Source of the DNA: Bagarius yarrelli | Taxonomy: Eukaryota > Chordata > Actinopteri > Siluriformes > Sisoridae | Reading direction: 5' to 3' | Length of the DNA: 64,000 bases | Assembly (NCBI GenBank): GCA_005784505.1 | Contig: VCAZ01000030.1 | Span: 3,487,736 to 3,551,735 of the forward strand | Shown: one piece after another, positions 14,401 to 25,673 of the stretch | Position numbering within the stretch: position 1 is the first letter of the stretch | Layout: each line of letters begins with the position of its first letter | Notes under the pieces: generated by a model | Seen by the model: the letters and a program-made list of their open reading frames with translations, nothing else | What the model was told of the DNA's origin: nothing | Database searches by the model: none | Translations under genes and position numbers: made by a program

Positions 14401-17400
14401 TTAGATGTTGCAAGCACAGAAAAACATGATTTGTTTGAACCATAGATTGTAACGATGTGTATTTCTACTTTCTAATTGCTGTAGCGCACAAATGATTTTA
14501 GCCATTTCACATAAGCAAAGTGACATACCGAGCAGCAGTCCAAACAACAGAAAAAAAAAACACTGATCCTGCATGTTCAAGTTCTAGAATTACACGGACT
14601 ACATTAAGAGTCATTGTCACCTGGGCAGACGATGCAGTTCATTGACATGAAATTCAACACATGTATCATGCAAGTCTTTTTGACAGATCACAGAGCTGTC
14701 TCAATTAATAATGCAGTCAGCAAACAGACCAGGTGTGTATCAGTACTGTTTATATGTGCACCTGCACTGATGCATTGGTTCAGTGATAGATACCTCCTAC
14801 TACTAGATAAGTACAACTACTGTAATTACCAAGTAAGAGTAAAAGTATTAATGTTTAATGTTACTTGGGTAAAAGTAATAAAGTATTGAATGTTGAAACT
14901 ACTCCTTACTACTTTTAATCTTAATTAAAAAAGCCTAAATGCAGAAAAAATACTAACAATCGACTGCATAAAATACCTGTTACGGTAAAGTGGCCATAGT
15001 TACAGAACTACTCTCAAATAGCCACTATCATGAAAGTTGTTGGATGTAATTTTGATGTCATCAGTGTGTGTCCACTAAACTCGCCTCAGTTCATTTTTAA
15101 ATCTTTTTCCACTTGTAAACCAAAATGTAATAGTTTAATAAATACATTTATATATTAATACGTTTTGATTTTAAAAAAACCCCATAAAATACCTAAATAA
15201 CAAATGTAATACATTATGTGCAGTTTAGTTAATGTGTGAGCATTTCCCTTGCCTTTGTGACCAAAAATAGATGTGTGCATGCAGTAAATATATTTAGGTG
15301 TTTTTGCATAAATAAAAAGTAACTTTATAGTTGTTGTTTTTTTTCAATTTATGGTTAAAAATCTGACTTGTGATTATTGCATTTCCAAAGCCTTTGATTA
15401 ATTACATAAACATAAGGCCCTGTTTTATAGTAAGAATGTTCTGTTGCAGGTTCTACAGGTTCACCGTTTCACAGCAAATTTCATTCAATTGTACATTAGA
15501 GATTGTTTTTAATTTACTGTCTAAATTAATTAATGTTGATTTTGGATCATCATGTCAGTTAATACAGTCTAAATTAACTTATGTTGGGCTTTTTTGGATT
15601 ATCATAAATTATTTTCATATTGTTTGTCTAATCTCATGTTGAGATCCGATGTTTATCCAGGAATCGTCATTGTCAGTAAATTGTTCCTGAATCAATAAAT
15701 TACCAGTCTCAGACAAAAAAAATCTATTTTTCACCATTTACTCAGTTTACTTAAAGGGAGAGTTTCAAAAATAGATTGCGGCGGATTTGATCAGCACACA
15801 CTGATGACATCAGATGGTGGGTTTAAATTTACATTTTCAGCATTTGGCAGACACCCTTATCCAGAGCCACTTACATTTATCTCATTTATACAACTGAGCA
15901 ATTGGGGGGTTGAGGGCTCAGGGGCTCAACAGTGGTGTCTTAGTGGAGCTGGGAATCGAACCGACACTCTTCAGGTTGGTAGTCTAACACCTTAACCATA
16001 AGCCTTGTTGATCTTGAATCTTACATCAAGATCAACAAAGGATGTTTATCCAGTATCACATCATATTAGGCAACATCACAGCCACCCATGAAACTTCCCG
16101 CAACATATTTTCTCAAGTTTTAGCTGGATTTCCTGTATGCTGATATGCCGACTTTTTTGGTGCACATAGAAGGCTTTGCATTATGCAACTTTTTTTCACT
16201 CATTTAAGTGAAAAAATTAATCGAATGCAAGGCCATGGGTGGTCTGCCTCTATTCATATGCTCGTTTATCAGGTTTCAGCCTATCGCAAGACTCACAATC
16301 TTATTACACATAACAGGATGGAAACTAATTATTAAAACCATTTTTTTATAATTAACATTTATTAGTAATGGAGGAGCACCATCAGATGTAGCAAAATAAA
16401 ATAACATTTCTGCAAATAAAATTAACTTGAGTATAAGTAAGGCGAAGTAGACCTACTCTTCATTTTTTTTTTTTTTTTTTACAAAAATCTACTCAAGTAA
16501 ATGTAATGTGTTACTACCCACCTCTGGGCAGGGCAGTGGTTAAGGTGTTGGACTGCTGATAAAAGATCTTGGGTTCAGTTCAGGACCACCAAACTGTCAC
16601 TGCTGGGCCCCTGAGCAAGGCATTCAACCCTCACCTGCTCAACTGGATAAATGTAAGTAGCTCTGGATAAGGGCAAAATGTAAATGTACTTAAAAATATT
16701 TTTTCTTAGGTGTTCTACTGCAAAAAAAAAGAAAAAGTATTAAAAATATTATAGATTTATCACCAGGGTGACACAAAATGATCAGAAAGAAACTAAACAC
16801 TATTGAGTCTACTAATTAAAATGAGGGCCTGTTAAGCACAACTTAAAAAATGCCTTGTTCTATTAAATAACATTTTGAAGTGCACTATGGTTACTTTCTG
16901 AGCAGAATTAGCATCACTTGTATACATTTGTACACCATTTAAACTTGCATAATCTTACTGAATACATGACGCCCCAATGCAGCTCATGTATACCAACATT
17001 AAGCGATCCTAACCCTCCATAGAGTGTACTGTCAAGATTTCTGTCCTCACTGGAGTACAATATCAGCACTTTAATTAACGATTTTAGTATCAAATGTTAA
17101 GAACAGTCAAAAAGGCAGTAAAGAACAGCAGCAGCACTTAAGTGATTTTTATCTGCATTAGGATGCCTCATGCGCAGTAAAGCTTAGTATCAGCACTATT
17201 AAGTGCCGCCTATTATTGTCTAAGGAGGTGCGTCATCGAGGTTGTGTTATTAAACCTTGTGACGTTTAAACATACCCTCCGCAGCCCTAATGGTGGACAT
17301 GCAGATTGAAAAGAATGACCAAAGGATATGTGTAAGGTAGCATGGGTATTTCATAGATTAGCCCCATAGTGTCAGAGTACTTGGAATGATCAAAAGTCTT

Positions 17401-20400
17401 CCACTATTCCTAGACTTAGCACCATGGTTATATATGTCACGTTCTGTTTTAAACACAGTTGCATTAATCCACCTGTTAAAATTGTGTCTTAGATCTTGGC
17501 ATATATTAATTTTGGTGTTAACCACAAAAATAGGATTATATGTATTATCAAATTAAATATTTTTGATGCATGTAACTGTTCCAATGCTATATATATTTCT
17601 ATAGTAGACGCAACATTAAACATGGATCATTAATGTAGTTGCTGTTGTGTAACACCCTGCTTGTATCTATTCTCTCCCAACAACTATTTTTATAATATTT
17701 TTAGCATTTTTACCGCTTTTACTCAAATGCCTAAAATATATTTAAAATACTACTACTACTACTAATAATAATAGTATTATGCATTCATGTCTTTTTATTT
17801 TCACCTCAATATCTTCATCCTGACCATTGCAGGCTGCACCAATTGTGATGGAGTGCGTTGTGTGATGTAACATTTAATATATAGCTAATGTGCTTTGAAC
17901 ATATCAATGTACAATTTTAATTTGTTTAGCATGTAAGAAAAACTTATTTAAAACACTGTTTATTTATTATAGTTTCCTCGCCGTTGTTTGTAATGCTCTT
18001 ACTGGCATGAAGAGTAGGTTGAAAAACACCATTTGGAATGAACCATCTGGTACCAATGAGAGGCACTGTAAGTGTTATTCTATCCTCCATGATACCAAAC
18101 ATCAAAATGTTGACGATAATAAAAAAGTACATTAAAAGTATTATGTATTACTATACTGTGTATACTATGTAAAGCTTTCAATTTTATTTGAACTATAAGA
18201 ACTATACCATCCTCTACAGGACTGGTTAACCCATGTTCCTTGAGTTACTTTTGTTTGCTTGTTTTCCAGCTTCCTCTGCCCAACCAACTGTTAGTTTCCT
18301 TGTTCAGGTGTGTTTAGTCAATCAGAAGCTGGATGAAACAATTTAGATGAGGGTGGAGTGGTAGAAGAGTGGTAGAAGACCTGGTGATTTGGTTTATCCT
18401 ACTCTCTGATTGACTGAAAACACCTGAAGCAGGTGATCAGCAAGGGGTAGGGATAACGGGGGGAACAAAGTAACTTAAGGAACATGGTCAGTCAAGGAAA
18501 GGAAGTGCTGAGATAGAATAAATGCACTATTTACACGATGAATGATTGTTAATCGTGTCTTCCAGATTCTTAGTACTACACCAAATGCATAATATAGCAA
18601 ATGCATATTGCAGAAAGCAGCTAAAGCCTACAAACATCATGGTTTAGTCATAAAGCCGCAACAGTATGTGGACTTCAACTTCAGATTGTCTATAAGTCCT
18701 AGATTCCACAAGAACATTGCTTCTAAAAAGACGTTTTAGTTATAGCTACTATCGATTTTATGATACAGCACCATGTAAAAAAAAAGATTTTGGTTGTAAA
18801 AACATGTTTTTTTAGCTCTCCAGAGAACCTGACCACAACAGATTCATCTGTGTGTCCAATGTAAATGTTTGCACAGGTTATTGTCAGTGTTAAAAGCACA
18901 GTTGCAGACTGCATTAAGAAGATTCTACTACAGATATACAACATCGTTTTTTGTGCAATGAAGTGCAAAAACGTTACATGCATCTTAGTCATATATAATT
19001 AATAAAATGATAGAAGTATAATAGAGTTCCTTCGAAGCTGCCTTTGCGTTGAGTATGTGTGCGTGTTTCACTACAACACTGGATTTCATTTCGAAAGAAG
19101 GACAGGGCGCTGCCTGGACCTTGATGCTCGCATATACTGGCAAAAATTTTACATCTGCATTTTCAGATGCTGACATGTCCTGCCAAATCCCGCTGCCCTA
19201 GAAATGTAACTAAAGAGAATCCCAAATGAATCCTGAGAGATTCGTACAAAGCTTAAATATAAATCACAAATGTCTTGTGGGTGTCTAAATAAAAAGAAAA
19301 AAATTTAAGTCATATATGCGGTTATTTAGAGATTTTACAACTGATGGTAAGTAATAAACAGGTTTTTAAAGACATCTTGGTTTGGTGAGTCATCAAGAAA
19401 TGTGTTCAATATCCTGTAGTCGAGGTTGGTATCTTCTGTTTCATAACACTATCAGTGTCCTGAGCTATGTTGCTTTGCAGCTTGAGTTGTCAAGGTGATA
19501 AGGTGAAAAAAAAGAATTGAATGAGGGATTTATAGATTTTATACTGACACCCAGTTATTTTTTTGTGCTTCTGTCCCTGATTATTCTTCTTTTGAACTTT
19601 TTATAATCAATCATTATAAATCATGTATGATGCCTGAATTAATCATATTTTATTATGTGTAAAAAAGTGATTTTTGTTATTTTAGTGTATGTGTCCTGGT
19701 CATCAATAATGAGTCAACAAATGGTGACTACATATACAGACACAAGGAACAGAATAAATCTTACATGTATTATCTAACGCAGTACCAAGAAATTAGCTTT
19801 TAATGCTGATTGAAGCACCTTCTCTTAATAATTAATTATATTATCATAAGGGGTTACATCCGGCTTCAATGTTTCGCAGTCACAGAAATCAAATGTGCAG
19901 GAACGGATGTTGCAGAATTATTATCAAGCTGAAAAACTGAAATATCCTTTGATTCGGTTATCATATTTCAGTAACTGAAATGCATCTGTGTTTTTAGAAA
20001 ATCTGGTTATAGTTGGTCCTACAGTTTAAACCATGTGTGTGTGTGTGTTTTTAAGTATTTAAGAGATTATTACACACACAATGTGGTGCAAAACATATAT
20101 TAAGATAAAAATAAATTAATCTACTATATGGTATCATTCTTGTCAGATTGTTATCAATCTCAATTTGTTTTCAGTCCTGCAGTGGAGACTGTTACTATCC
20201 AGATCTCTTGATAAACAAACGTACTTTGGTATGTTTATGGAAGGAACCTTCTAACAGAAAATATGCTTGTTCTAGGAGTATATCCTACCTTTGAGCAGTG
20301 GCAGAGGTGTGAGCTCCACCTGCGAGCTCTGATAACGGAACTGCGACGAGCTGTGTGACCTTCTCTGGCGGGCCCTGCGCATGGATCGGCGTGGAAATCC

Positions 20401-20484
20401 ATCCACCTTCTCAGCGCTGGGCACAGAGAAGGCCGCTGTGGGCGAGGATGGACTCGATGGGGGCAGCTTGGTGGGCTGATCCAT
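35..20484 (-). CDS. ppp2r5b: PP2A regulatory subunit B56-beta (partial, 3' end outside window)
   Basis: B56 subunits target the PP2A catalytic core to phosphoproteins, using a HEAT-like repeat scaffold. Coding exons, 5' to 3': 20289-20484, 8868-9064, 8644-8745, 6792-6884, 6559-6689, 4436-4495, 2724-2832, 182-235 and 35-85. All have GT/AG borders and the phases join without a break, giving 331 residues of an expected ~497. The start at 20484 gives an N-terminus MDQPTKLPPSS followed by KVDGFPRRSMRRARQRRSHSS and ELTPLPLLK, very like the B56-beta N-tail. Later blocks include [79 protein letters not shown] and RGLLKYWPKTCTQKE. The B56-beta N-tail and the [10 protein letters not shown] block favour paralogue B over A, C, D or E. 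Intron 1 is 11.2 kb. The remaining exons lie left of position 34. Confidence 0.95.
1728..1965 (-). mobile_element. tRNA-derived SINE copy
   Basis: Read on the minus strand, the head carries an A box-like TGGCTCATGGTTAAGG and a B box-like GGGTTCGATTAC, then the body 'GGGCCCCTGAGCAAGGCCC' and a tail related to GCATCTGC and TGTAAA. It is the first of many copies in the window and sits in a ppp2r5b intron. Confidence 0.8.
2033..2100 (-). mobile_element. Fragment of the same tRNA-derived SINE
   Basis: Only the middle of the element is left: 'aagggctttgctcagga', 'cccagcagtggct' and 'aatcgaacccc'. It lies 70 bp from the longer copy and may be a partial duplication of it. Confidence 0.6.
2845..3260. 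repeat. Purine-rich (GGAAA/GGGAA)n microsatellite, ~415 bp
   Basis: An almost pure G/A tract on the plus strand, built from GGAAA, GGGAA and GAAAGA units, so C/T-only on the minus strand. It lies in a ppp2r5b intron and ends about a dozen bases before the acceptor AG (2833-2834) of the exon at 2724-2832, so it forms that exon's polypyrimidine tract. Long open frames across it are low-complexity artefacts. Confidence 0.95.
5319..6422 (-). mobile_element. Degenerate Tc1-like DNA transposon
   Basis: Inverted terminal repeats of about 80 bp bound the element. The left arm near 5319-5400 contains 'tttgtatgtttgcccaatga' and 'caaagaaattatcagtct'. The right arm near 6343-6422 is its reverse complement. 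Between them, 'agctccctccacagattt' and 'gggattatggtctggag' on the minus strand correspond to the Tc1 transposase block around NPIENLWRELK. The coding frame is broken by many stops, so it is a dead copy. It lies in the ppp2r5b intron between the exons at 4436-4495 and 6559-6689. Confidence 0.85.
11455..11496. repeat. (CT)n microsatellite
   Basis: About 40 bp of pure CT repeat, with a related interrupted GA tract at 11232-11295. Open frames across it read as Leu-Ser or Arg-Glu repeats and are not genes. Confidence 0.95.
12935..12994. repeat. (GGAT)n microsatellite
   Basis: About 14 GGAT units. In fish, tracts like this often mark the 3' end of a decayed LINE, but no element body is recognisable beside it. 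Confidence 0.95.
13528..13725 (-). mobile_element. tRNA-derived SINE copy (diverged)
   Basis: Shares the order 'cagatgaccttatccagag', 'cttacattgtac', 'caggggcacagcagtggc' and 'gtgcaacacctcaacc' with the other copies. The B box region is partly lost. Confidence 0.65.
15825..16003 (-). mobile_element. tRNA-derived SINE copy
   Basis: A well preserved copy: 'catttggcagacaccctta', 'gagcaattggggggttgag', 'gctgggaatcgaaccgac' (B box on the minus strand) and 'ccttaaccataagcc' (A box side). Confidence 0.8.
16528..16685 (+). mobile_element. tRNA-derived SINE copy, plus orientation
   Basis: Plus-strand order: head 'gcagtggttaaggtgttgga', 'gggttcagttcaggaccacc', body 'tgctgggcccctgagcaagg', then tail 'agctctggataagggcaaaa' and 'tgtaaatg'. 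Confidence 0.75.
18220..18494. mobile_element. Foldback MITE, ~275 bp
   Basis: The left end 'gactggttaacccatgttcc' and following 'ttgagttacttttg' match, as reverse complement, the right end 'aaagtaacttaaggaacatg' and 'gtcagtc'. Inner arms also pair: 'ttcaggtgtgtttagtcaat' on the left against 'gattgactgaaaacacctga' on the right. With no coding capacity and a long near-palindrome, it looks like a non-autonomous DNA transposon. Confidence 0.75.
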
Positions 20485-21766
20485 GGGTGCAAGCCTGTTA
20501 GAAGCCTGATGTCTGTAAGGCAACTGTTCCTTAGTGCCCTGTATCCACTGCTGACGAAGCAGCAACAAAAAAGAAATAGAGAAACAAGAATTGGAGCAAA
20601 AATAATAGTGAAGAATAAAACTGCCCCAGTAAAGCTTTGAATAGTCGGATCAGAACTGTCGGATCTATGCGTGTTTATGAGCCCTCTAAGAAAAATCGAG
20701 ATCTGCCTTTAAAATAAGCACATCTCCAAGACAACGAGCGAGGAGGAAATCTATAGCGATCTACTTATAGAAATATGGGGGTGCACACACACATCCAGCG
20801 CTACTATAAAGAATGCTCTGCCGTATTGGCGTCATTGGTAAGTCATCAGCCTTGGATTCGGTTTATTAAAATATTTATAGGCTTGAGCGCTCAGTCTTGA
20901 AATCGTCGAGAGATGAAGAATCGAATGATGATGAGGAAGATGCAATCAACATGCCTTTTTCTATCTAATCAGTGTCGTCCCATGTTGGAGGTCTGGCAGA
21001 GTGAGTGTGAGGGAATAAAAATCCGGTCAGATGCTTCGTCCATACAGAATCAGCTGCATCAGTTGTTTAATTGAAGTCCTATAGGGCCAGGTGCTTATCC
21101 AGGGTCTTAATTGTAGGCCACCAGATCGGTTCGACAGGCCTGTGGTGTTTCTATTCGGTAATGATTAGTGTATGATCCGGATCAGCTTTGATGTCCGAAC
21201 AGAGAGACAGAGAATCCGCGCTGCAGGGCGGAGAATGGCGACTTCACACCCGCGGACATGTGTGCATCAGCAACGGCAACCGCGCCGTTACAACCACCTC
21301 ACTCTATCTCTCCCGCTCTCCTTCTGTCTCGAGCCTAAAAAAAACCCAAGATATTTTATTAGCGACTCAGTTTAGCAAAACATTGATGTCCTGATCCGAG
21401 CTTCTGTTCCTGGTCGTGTTTGGGTTCTTGCGTTCCGTCTCCTCTTGCCTGAGCGCGCAGGTGCTGCAAGGAGATGGAGGCTAAAAGCTAACACACTGCG
21501 GATGACGCTCACCTCCCGTTTCTATTTATTTATATATTTACTCACATGCGCCTGCGCTCTCGACGCCAAAACGTTTGTTGTTTATTTTTACTTTTTTTTT
21601 TTTAATCCTTCCCACGCTGTAATCCAACCAGCACTGATGCCAATTTGTCGTTTTTCCTCTGCAGTTTATTTTTTAATAAATCAGAGATATGAGCATCTGT
21701 CTGGCAGTCGTCGTCTCTGTCTCCTTCCTCCAAGCCCTTCTTCCACTCTTACTCTACCTCTCCTCG

Positions 21767-21768
<2 letters not shown>

Positions 21769-21819
<51 letters not shown>
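21769..21819. repeat. (CTGT)n(CT)n compound microsatellite
   Basis: Units of GTCT followed by CT repeats, upstream of ppp2r5b. The overlapping open frames consist largely of Leu, Ser, Val and Cys from the repeat and were discounted. Confidence 0.9.
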
Positions 21820-21821
<2 letters not shown>

Positions 21822-22362
21822 TATTTTGGTTGACATTACATGCACACACCGCTATTGTTCTAACACATACTTATAATAGCCATAAAGACGACACATCACA
21901 TTCGCTTTCTCAGTTTACAGTAAGGATGGGATACAGTATAGATGAGAGAAGTGTTGATCAGCCATGTCCCTGTAGCATCATCCTTATTCTATGGACGAGC
22001 GGAACAGCTTATCAACATTGACATAGACACAAACAATATATCCATTCACAAAATCTGTTTTATTTGCATTAATAGTCATTTGTATAAAACGTCTTTCAAT
22101 GTTTCTAATTTATGTGAAAGTTACGTCAAATTCGCATGAGAATAAACTCTCGAATGCAGCATACAGACTCAATTCGGTTATTTATTATTGAATTAATGCC
22201 ATTTACATCCAGTTTGCACATATATACTTTCTTTATGTGACTATTCTATTATACAGATAAGCAGCAATGGTTTGTAGATTTTTTTCATTTATTTACTAAA
22301 TAGTAGACGATTTGTAAAATATAAAAATAAAATATAATTTGAATATTAAAATATACACTGTT

Positions 22363-22462
22363 ATATTTCACAGCCCGAAACTAGCACCTACTAGATCATG
22401 TTAAAGTGTACAATGTTATATTTCTCAGCCCAAAACTAGCACCTACTAGATGTTAAAGCTGG
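22363..22462. repeat. Two-copy tandem duplication, ~58-bp unit
   Basis: The block 'gttatatttcacagcccgaa' with 'actagcacctactagat' is repeated about 58 bp later as 'gttatatttctcagcccaaa' with 'actagcacctactagat'. It lies just past the 3' end of batf2. Confidence 0.8.
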
Positions 22463-22552
22463 ATAGAGATGGTAGGCTAACTTAAATTATACACAGCTAC
22501 ATTTTTACTTCTTTTAACATTACACCGTTGTTATTTTTTTATTTTTTTTTTT

Positions 22553-25269
22553 TTAGAATGGTGGTAAACCCCATGGTAAATCCCATGCCACCCAGTCAGT
22601 CCTATCGAGGAGCTCAGCAAGAGAGGTGTCTGATGTGATTGAATCTTGTGTTGGAAAAATGGGCTCTTCATCAGGCTTTGAGTTAAGGGGCTGGTGCAAG
22701 TTTGAGGTAGACATATCTGATGTGGACGGTTCAGCCCAACCTGGTAGTGTACAGTGGTGTTCATGTTCTTCTAAGGCGATAATGTAGTGCTGCTTTGTTT
22801 TCTCCAGTTCATCAATCTCTTTCACTAAGGCAGCATTAGACCGTTCCAGAGTCTGGAGTTCCTGTTTGGAAAAGCAAGAATTGGACTTTTATAACCACCT
22901 TACTTTATCTTAGATTCTACAAAATATTTACACAAACTTACCGGACACTTTAGTAACAGCATAATGAGGTTCCCATTGATTTTGTACTTAAAGAGACCTC
23001 TTTTTATTCATAAGATCATAAGATCATAAAGATACAAAAGCTTGAGTTAACATTTCAAACAATTAATAAATGATAGCTGATCTCCATGTGATCTTTTACC
23101 ATTGGCATAAAACTTGAAATGTTTACAGACATTACAGACATGATTTCTAGTGTCAGTTTTAAGGACACAAAGGTAGGGAGGCTGATTTGAACTGTCAGGC
23201 TACAGTTACTTTTGCATCCATTATAAGTAGGAAAGCATCTCAAGAACAAATCTTGATTTATATATATATATATATATATGAATATGTATATAATTATAAT
23301 GAATAACATACACATTAACAAGGGGTTTTGAGTTGTACTTGCCTGTATCTATTTTATGCATTGTACATGTACTTCCATAAACAGATGTACAGTACCCAAT
23401 AAACTGGCCAGGGATTGTAAGTATGTAAGTATGTAAAACAAATGAATTCTGTATGATTTACTAGTTCTGTTTTATTTTTTGTGATAATTAATAACACAGG
23501 TTATTTATCTGTCTTGCCTGGAAGCCACACCAACAGAAGAGTCGTTTGTCCTAGAGTTTTGTATTGAAATATTACTCCCCCCAGCAGGAATTTGTAATAA
23601 AGGGTTATGGCTGATAAAATACACCTTTTGTGTGGATGTTGATGCTACTGTAAAGATATTGAGACATTATAGCAAGGTCAAGCACAAGGGGAAAGTCCAA
23701 CGTTTGTACAACTTTCTAAAAGAAAGTGAAAGTGACTTGGTGTAAAAATAATTAAAACATGCATATTGCTAAAATAGAAATTAGAATAAAATTAATTATT
23801 AGAGATAAAGCAAATACATCTTACGATTTTTTAAAAGGATTTAATATCAAGCAATGAAAAGCTTGAATGAGTCATAAGTGAAACAGTGGCTAAGGAATCT
23901 GACCTACACTTAGCATTTACTGTTCTGCTAATAGACTGGGTTTCCAAGAAATGCCTGCCTGGGCATTTACACACACAAAAGACATACGCATTCCATATTA
24001 AGTGTATAAAAAGGCAGAATTAAATGGTTTATGTGTAAACATAGACTGCAGGTTTAACTGCAGTATTTTTACTCCCGTACACATGTACTAAGTATACAAT
24101 AAAACCACATGTACTTAAAACTGCTTCCTTTTTTTTCTGGTCAAATTAAGTAGAGGTTTGAAAGGGGATTTCCTGTTGAGAAGAGATAAAGTATAAATAA
24201 AAAGTAAAAGAACTAAACCCTTTAAAACCCCTCTAAAAACCCTGTCTAACCCTGTAAATAATGGGCAAGAGAATATCTATGTAATGTCTATTTAATCATT
24301 TTAATATGCTGGACAGGCATGGGTAAAACAATATATGTTGTAATATAAATTAAAAAGCAGAGTAATGTCAAGAAATTGTGCATGGAAAACCTTAGTGACC
24401 TCATGGAGCACATCTGCCCTCTCTGTCTGCCTTTTGCGACTTTTCCGAGCTGCATCCCTGTTCCGCTGTCGGCGCTGACTAACCCTTTTATTAGGCTGAT
24501 CTCTGCCCTAGACAAGACCACAGCAAACAAATTAATACAGACTAGACTCACATATGCACATGTTATTGATAGTAAAAAAAAAAATCCATAATAGATCATA
24601 TAAAATATTATATTTATATTTCTTTATATTATAAATGTATATTTTTATGTAAATTATATATAGCTGGTGCTAACTTGTTTATGCATGATATATTATCAGT
24701 AGGTGAAGGTGGAGGAAAAGGAGTATTATATATAATATTATTATTATTATTGCTGTTGTGATACTATATGTATATATAATTATATTATTAGTGGTAGTTA
24801 TTTGTAAATTATATCTCTACTATATTATATTATGTTGTGTTGTGTTGTATCATATAGTATAGTATAGTATAGTATAGTATAGTATAGTACAGTATATAAT
24901 ATTAAAGTATAGTACAGGATAGTATATTACAGTATAGTACAGTAAAGTATATTACAGTATATTATAGTATAGTCTACTGCAGAATAGTATATTTCAGTAC
25001 AGTACAGTACAGTATAGTACAGTATATAATATTAAAGTATAGTACAGGATAGTATATTACAGTATAGTACAGTAAAGTATATTACAGTATATTTCAGTAC
25101 AGTACAGTACAGTACAGTACAGTACAGTATAGTATAGTATAGTATAGTATAATGAATGTTTGTAAAACAGAATTACCCAGTTCTGTGGACTCTGAGAATC
25201 ACTTCCAGAGAAAGAGCTTGTTTCTTCATCCAAATTTTTGTTTGTCTTGTCCATGAGCGCGAATGGCAT
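22553..25269 (-). CDS. batf2: BATF-family bZIP transcription factor, batf2-like
   Basis: Three exons, all phase 0: 25177-25269, 24400-24507 and 22553-22861, giving 169 aa. Exon 2 holds the DNA-binding basic region, QRNRDAARKSRKRQTERADV, which fits the bZIP signature with the invariant Asn and Arg. Exon 3 begins ELQTLERSNAALVKEIDELE KTKQHY, the leucine zipper, with heptad Leu continuing from LHE in exon 2. A 60-residue acidic and Ser/Thr tail follows, ending DLPWGLPPF. BATF proteins lack a strong activation domain and pair with JUN, or with IRFs at composite sites, to control immune genes. The choice of batf2 over batf or batf3 rests on the long C-tail and on its position between ppp2r5b and arl2, as in human. 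The ATG at 25269 opens exon 1; an in-frame Met lies five codons later. Confidence 0.85.
23722..23731 (+). promoter_or_regulatory. Second ISRE-like motif, in batf2 intron 2
   Basis: GAAAGTGAAA, followed by GTGA, another exact GAAANNGAAA core. It could serve as an intronic interferon-response enhancer; the motif is short enough to arise by chance. Confidence 0.35.
24838..25152. repeat. AGTAT/AGTAC repeat block with an internal duplication
   Basis: About 310 bp made mostly of AGTAT and AGTAC pentamers. A segment containing 'tataatattaaagtatagta' and 'caggatagtatattac' occurs twice, near 24893 and 25022, so a ~130-bp unit has duplicated. It lies in batf2 intron 1, ending about 25 bp from the splice donor at 25175-25176. 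Confidence 0.9.
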
Positions 25270-25496
25270 CTCGGAATATCGATTTATTGTCTTCTGGCTT
25301 TTTATTAACTAAACTGTTTAAAGCACGTCTCCATGTTCCTTCTTTCAGACAAGTGGAGCTTCTCCAGTCTGGTAGAACCCTTAAATACGAGGCATGCGTT
25401 TATTCTAAGAAAGTGAGTGGGCTTTAACTGATGTAAGCCGACAGAAGGGGTTTGGCATGACGACGCTGAACTGAAGTGATCTTTGTCTTTGCTTTA

Positions 25497-25503
25497 TTTT
25501 ATA
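25497..25503 (-). promoter_or_regulatory. TATA-like box of batf2
   Basis: TATAAAA on the minus strand, about 30 bp downstream of the ISRE-like motif. It predicts transcription starting near 25470 and a 5' UTR of roughly 200 nt. The sequence is AT-rich nearby, so chance is possible. Confidence 0.4.
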
Positions 25504-25530
25504 CGGATTTTATGTCTTAAGTTCACCCTC

Positions 25531-25542
25531 TTTCACTTTCAC
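25531..25542 (-). promoter_or_regulatory. ISRE/IRF-like motif upstream of batf2
   Basis: On the minus strand this reads GTGAAAGTGAAA, an exact GAAANNGAAA interferon-stimulated response element core. It lies about 260 bp before the batf2 start codon and just upstream of a TATA-like box. Mammalian BATF2 is interferon-inducible, which fits. Confidence 0.6.
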
Positions 25543-25651
25543 ATTATTTGAAAGGGGCGCATTCGCGGAGGTGGAGAGCGGAAGCCGGGACATATTGCGC
25601 CAAGACACTTTTCCCGTACACTTCTTCACCCTTCCCGCTCTGACGTGCTTA

Positions 25652-25673
25652 CACACACACACACACACACACA
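25652..25673. repeat. (AC)n microsatellite
   Basis: About 11 CA units upstream of the batf2 promoter. Confidence 0.9.

Larger units (their letters stand above)
9065..20288 (-). other. Large first intron of ppp2r5b, repeat-rich
   Basis: This 11.2-kb stretch has no protein-coding gene I can support. It holds (GA)n and (CT)n tracts near 11.23-11.30 and 11.455-11.495 kb, a (GGAT)n tract at 12.93-12.99 kb, three SINE copies, a foldback element at 18.22-18.49 kb and AT-rich DNA. A GC-richer patch at about 11.2-11.65 kb could be a regulatory segment or alternative first exon, but nothing in it proves that. Confidence 0.7.
20485..22552. other. Region between ppp2r5b start and batf2 3' end; ppp2r5b promoter likely here
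   Basis: The first part must hold the ppp2r5b 5' UTR and promoter. GC-richer sequence with several CG dinucleotides lies at about 21.1-21.5 kb and is the best candidate. It also contains a (CTGT)n/(CT)n tract at 21769-21819 and a short tandem duplication at 22.36-22.46 kb. I see no coding gene; the open frames here are short or low-complexity. Confidence 0.5.

Noticed and set aside
15825..16003. A box and B box sequences suggesting a tRNA gene
   Set aside because: The cloverleaf cannot be completed, and the same unit recurs at many places with a common non-tRNA tail, so it is a SINE.
21445..22021. Open frames of 143 and 110 codons upstream of ppp2r5b
   Set aside because: Much of each frame comes from CTGT/CT repeats, with no domain, splice context or conserved start.
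25057..25269. A 70-codon frame starting at the batf2 ATG as a complete protein
   Set aside because: The second half is intron and AGTAT repeat; a donor at 25176 and the bZIP exon at 24400-24507 give the real continuation.
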